A stretch of 64,000 nucleotides of DNA, taken from NCBI RefSeq assembly GCF_030813435.1, contig NZ_JAUSUG010000022.1:1-64000 (forward strand). The letters run 5' to 3'. How positions within the stretch are numbered: the first letter of the stretch is position 1; each line of letters starts with the position of its first letter. This stretch comes from Evansella vedderi (GTDB taxonomy: Bacteria > Bacillota > Bacilli > Bacillales > Salisediminibacteriaceae). The notes beneath the pieces are model-generated. The model was given only the letters and a program-made list of their open reading frames with translations. It did no database searches and was not told the origin of the DNA. Shown here piece by piece: positions 63,795 through 64,000 of the stretch. The position numbers were made by a program, and so were the translations under genes.

Positions 63795-64000
63795 TCAAAT
63801 CACTTCTTCAAGTGTTGGAATTGCTGTTATTGCTCCCAGCCTTGTACAAACAACAGCTCCTACTTTATTACTAATTAGTGTCATCTTTATCAACCGTTCA
63901 AAATCTTCTAAGACCGTTTTTGGTTCATTTTCTTTAGAAAATTGGAAAAGCATTGCACCTACAAAGGCATCTCCTGCACCTGTGGAATCTATGGATTTTA
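63795..64000 (-). CDS. PfkB-family sugar kinase, C-terminal part
   Basis: The last 68 codons of a gene running past the right edge. The PfkB signature DSTGAGDAFVGAML contains the catalytic aspartate (GAGD). The rest (SKENEPKTVLEDFERLIKM, ending AIPTLEEVI) is typical of fructokinase/ribokinase C-termini. Phosphorylates a sugar with ATP; fructokinase (ScrK-like) is most likely but the substrate half is missing. Encoded ~60 bp upstream of the YesL-like gene. Confidence 0.85.
   Translation of the reverse strand, partial: KSIDSTGAGDAFVGAMLFQFSKENEPKTVLEDFERLIKMTLISNKVGAVVCTRLGAITAIPTLEEVI

Overview
The window looks like chromosome of a low-GC, endospore-forming Bacillaceae. Supporting signs are YhbH and PrkA of the sporulation module, a tyrosyl T-box, an S-box riboswitch, strong AGGAGG ribosome sites, CcpA-type cre sites, and a queG / Amidase_6 / yhbH / prkA block that also clusters in Bacillus subtilis. 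The many GC-rich foldback repeats between genes recall alkaliphilic or halotolerant bacilli, but the genus cannot be fixed from sequence alone. No phage, plasmid, complete IS element or CRISPR array is present.

Layout. 1-5.1 kb: DUF1028 protein, a small membrane protein, TypA/BipA, a peptidoglycan amidase and a DUF1540 mini-protein. 5.2-20.4 kb: HelD, YhbH, signal peptidase I, PrkA, a class A PBP, a YufK-like membrane protein, an HmoA-like monooxygenase, a BAAT-type hydrolase, a lipoprotein, an Amidase_6 protein, Ogt and QueG. 20.5-21.9 kb is gene-poor: a 53-bp tandem-repeat array, then tRNA-Gly with two truncated copies of its own 5' half upstream. 22-30.6 kb: stress SDR, Asn-rich small protein, SGNH hydrolase, zinc-ribbon protein, a likely new 41-aa gene, a UbiD decarboxylase, a DUF3231 protein, large catalase KatE and a lone DnaA domain-I protein. 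30.8-38.7 kb: the L-rhamnose locus (DeoR regulator, rhaEW, rhaA, rhaB, AraC regulator), broken up by foldback repeats. 39-43.3 kb: T-box/tyrS, a MarR regulator, a second copy of the 53-bp repeat family in inverted orientation, and mqo. 43.5-51.4 kb: a 1251-aa GH51 arabinofuranosidase, UPF0158 and RDD proteins, a HepT toxin with a damaged MntA antitoxin, and an asparagine-synthase-like enzyme without its glutaminase domain. 51.7-57.5 kb: a two-component system with a likely operator, a frameshifted membrane gene, a molybdopterin oxidoreductase, an LLM oxidoreductase, an S-box RNA ahead of an unknown 108-aa protein, and a nucleotidyltransferase. 57.5-64 kb: GPH sugar symporter and GH3 beta-glucosidase, a divergent AraC regulator with cre-like sites between, a YesL-like protein, and the end of a PfkB-family sugar kinase running off the window.

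How it works together. Much of the right half is plant-polysaccharide use: rhamnose (isomerase, kinase, aldolase/dehydrogenase), arabinofuranosides (GH51) and beta-glucosides (GH3 plus symporter), with local AraC/DeoR regulators and cre-like sites. No complete new system was proven. The best leads are the dispersed leader-plus-53-bp-repeat family, the tRNA-Gly 5'-half duplications, the S-box-controlled unknown gene, a promoter-terminator pair without an ORF (possible sRNA), the 41-aa gene, and HepT facing a broken MntA.
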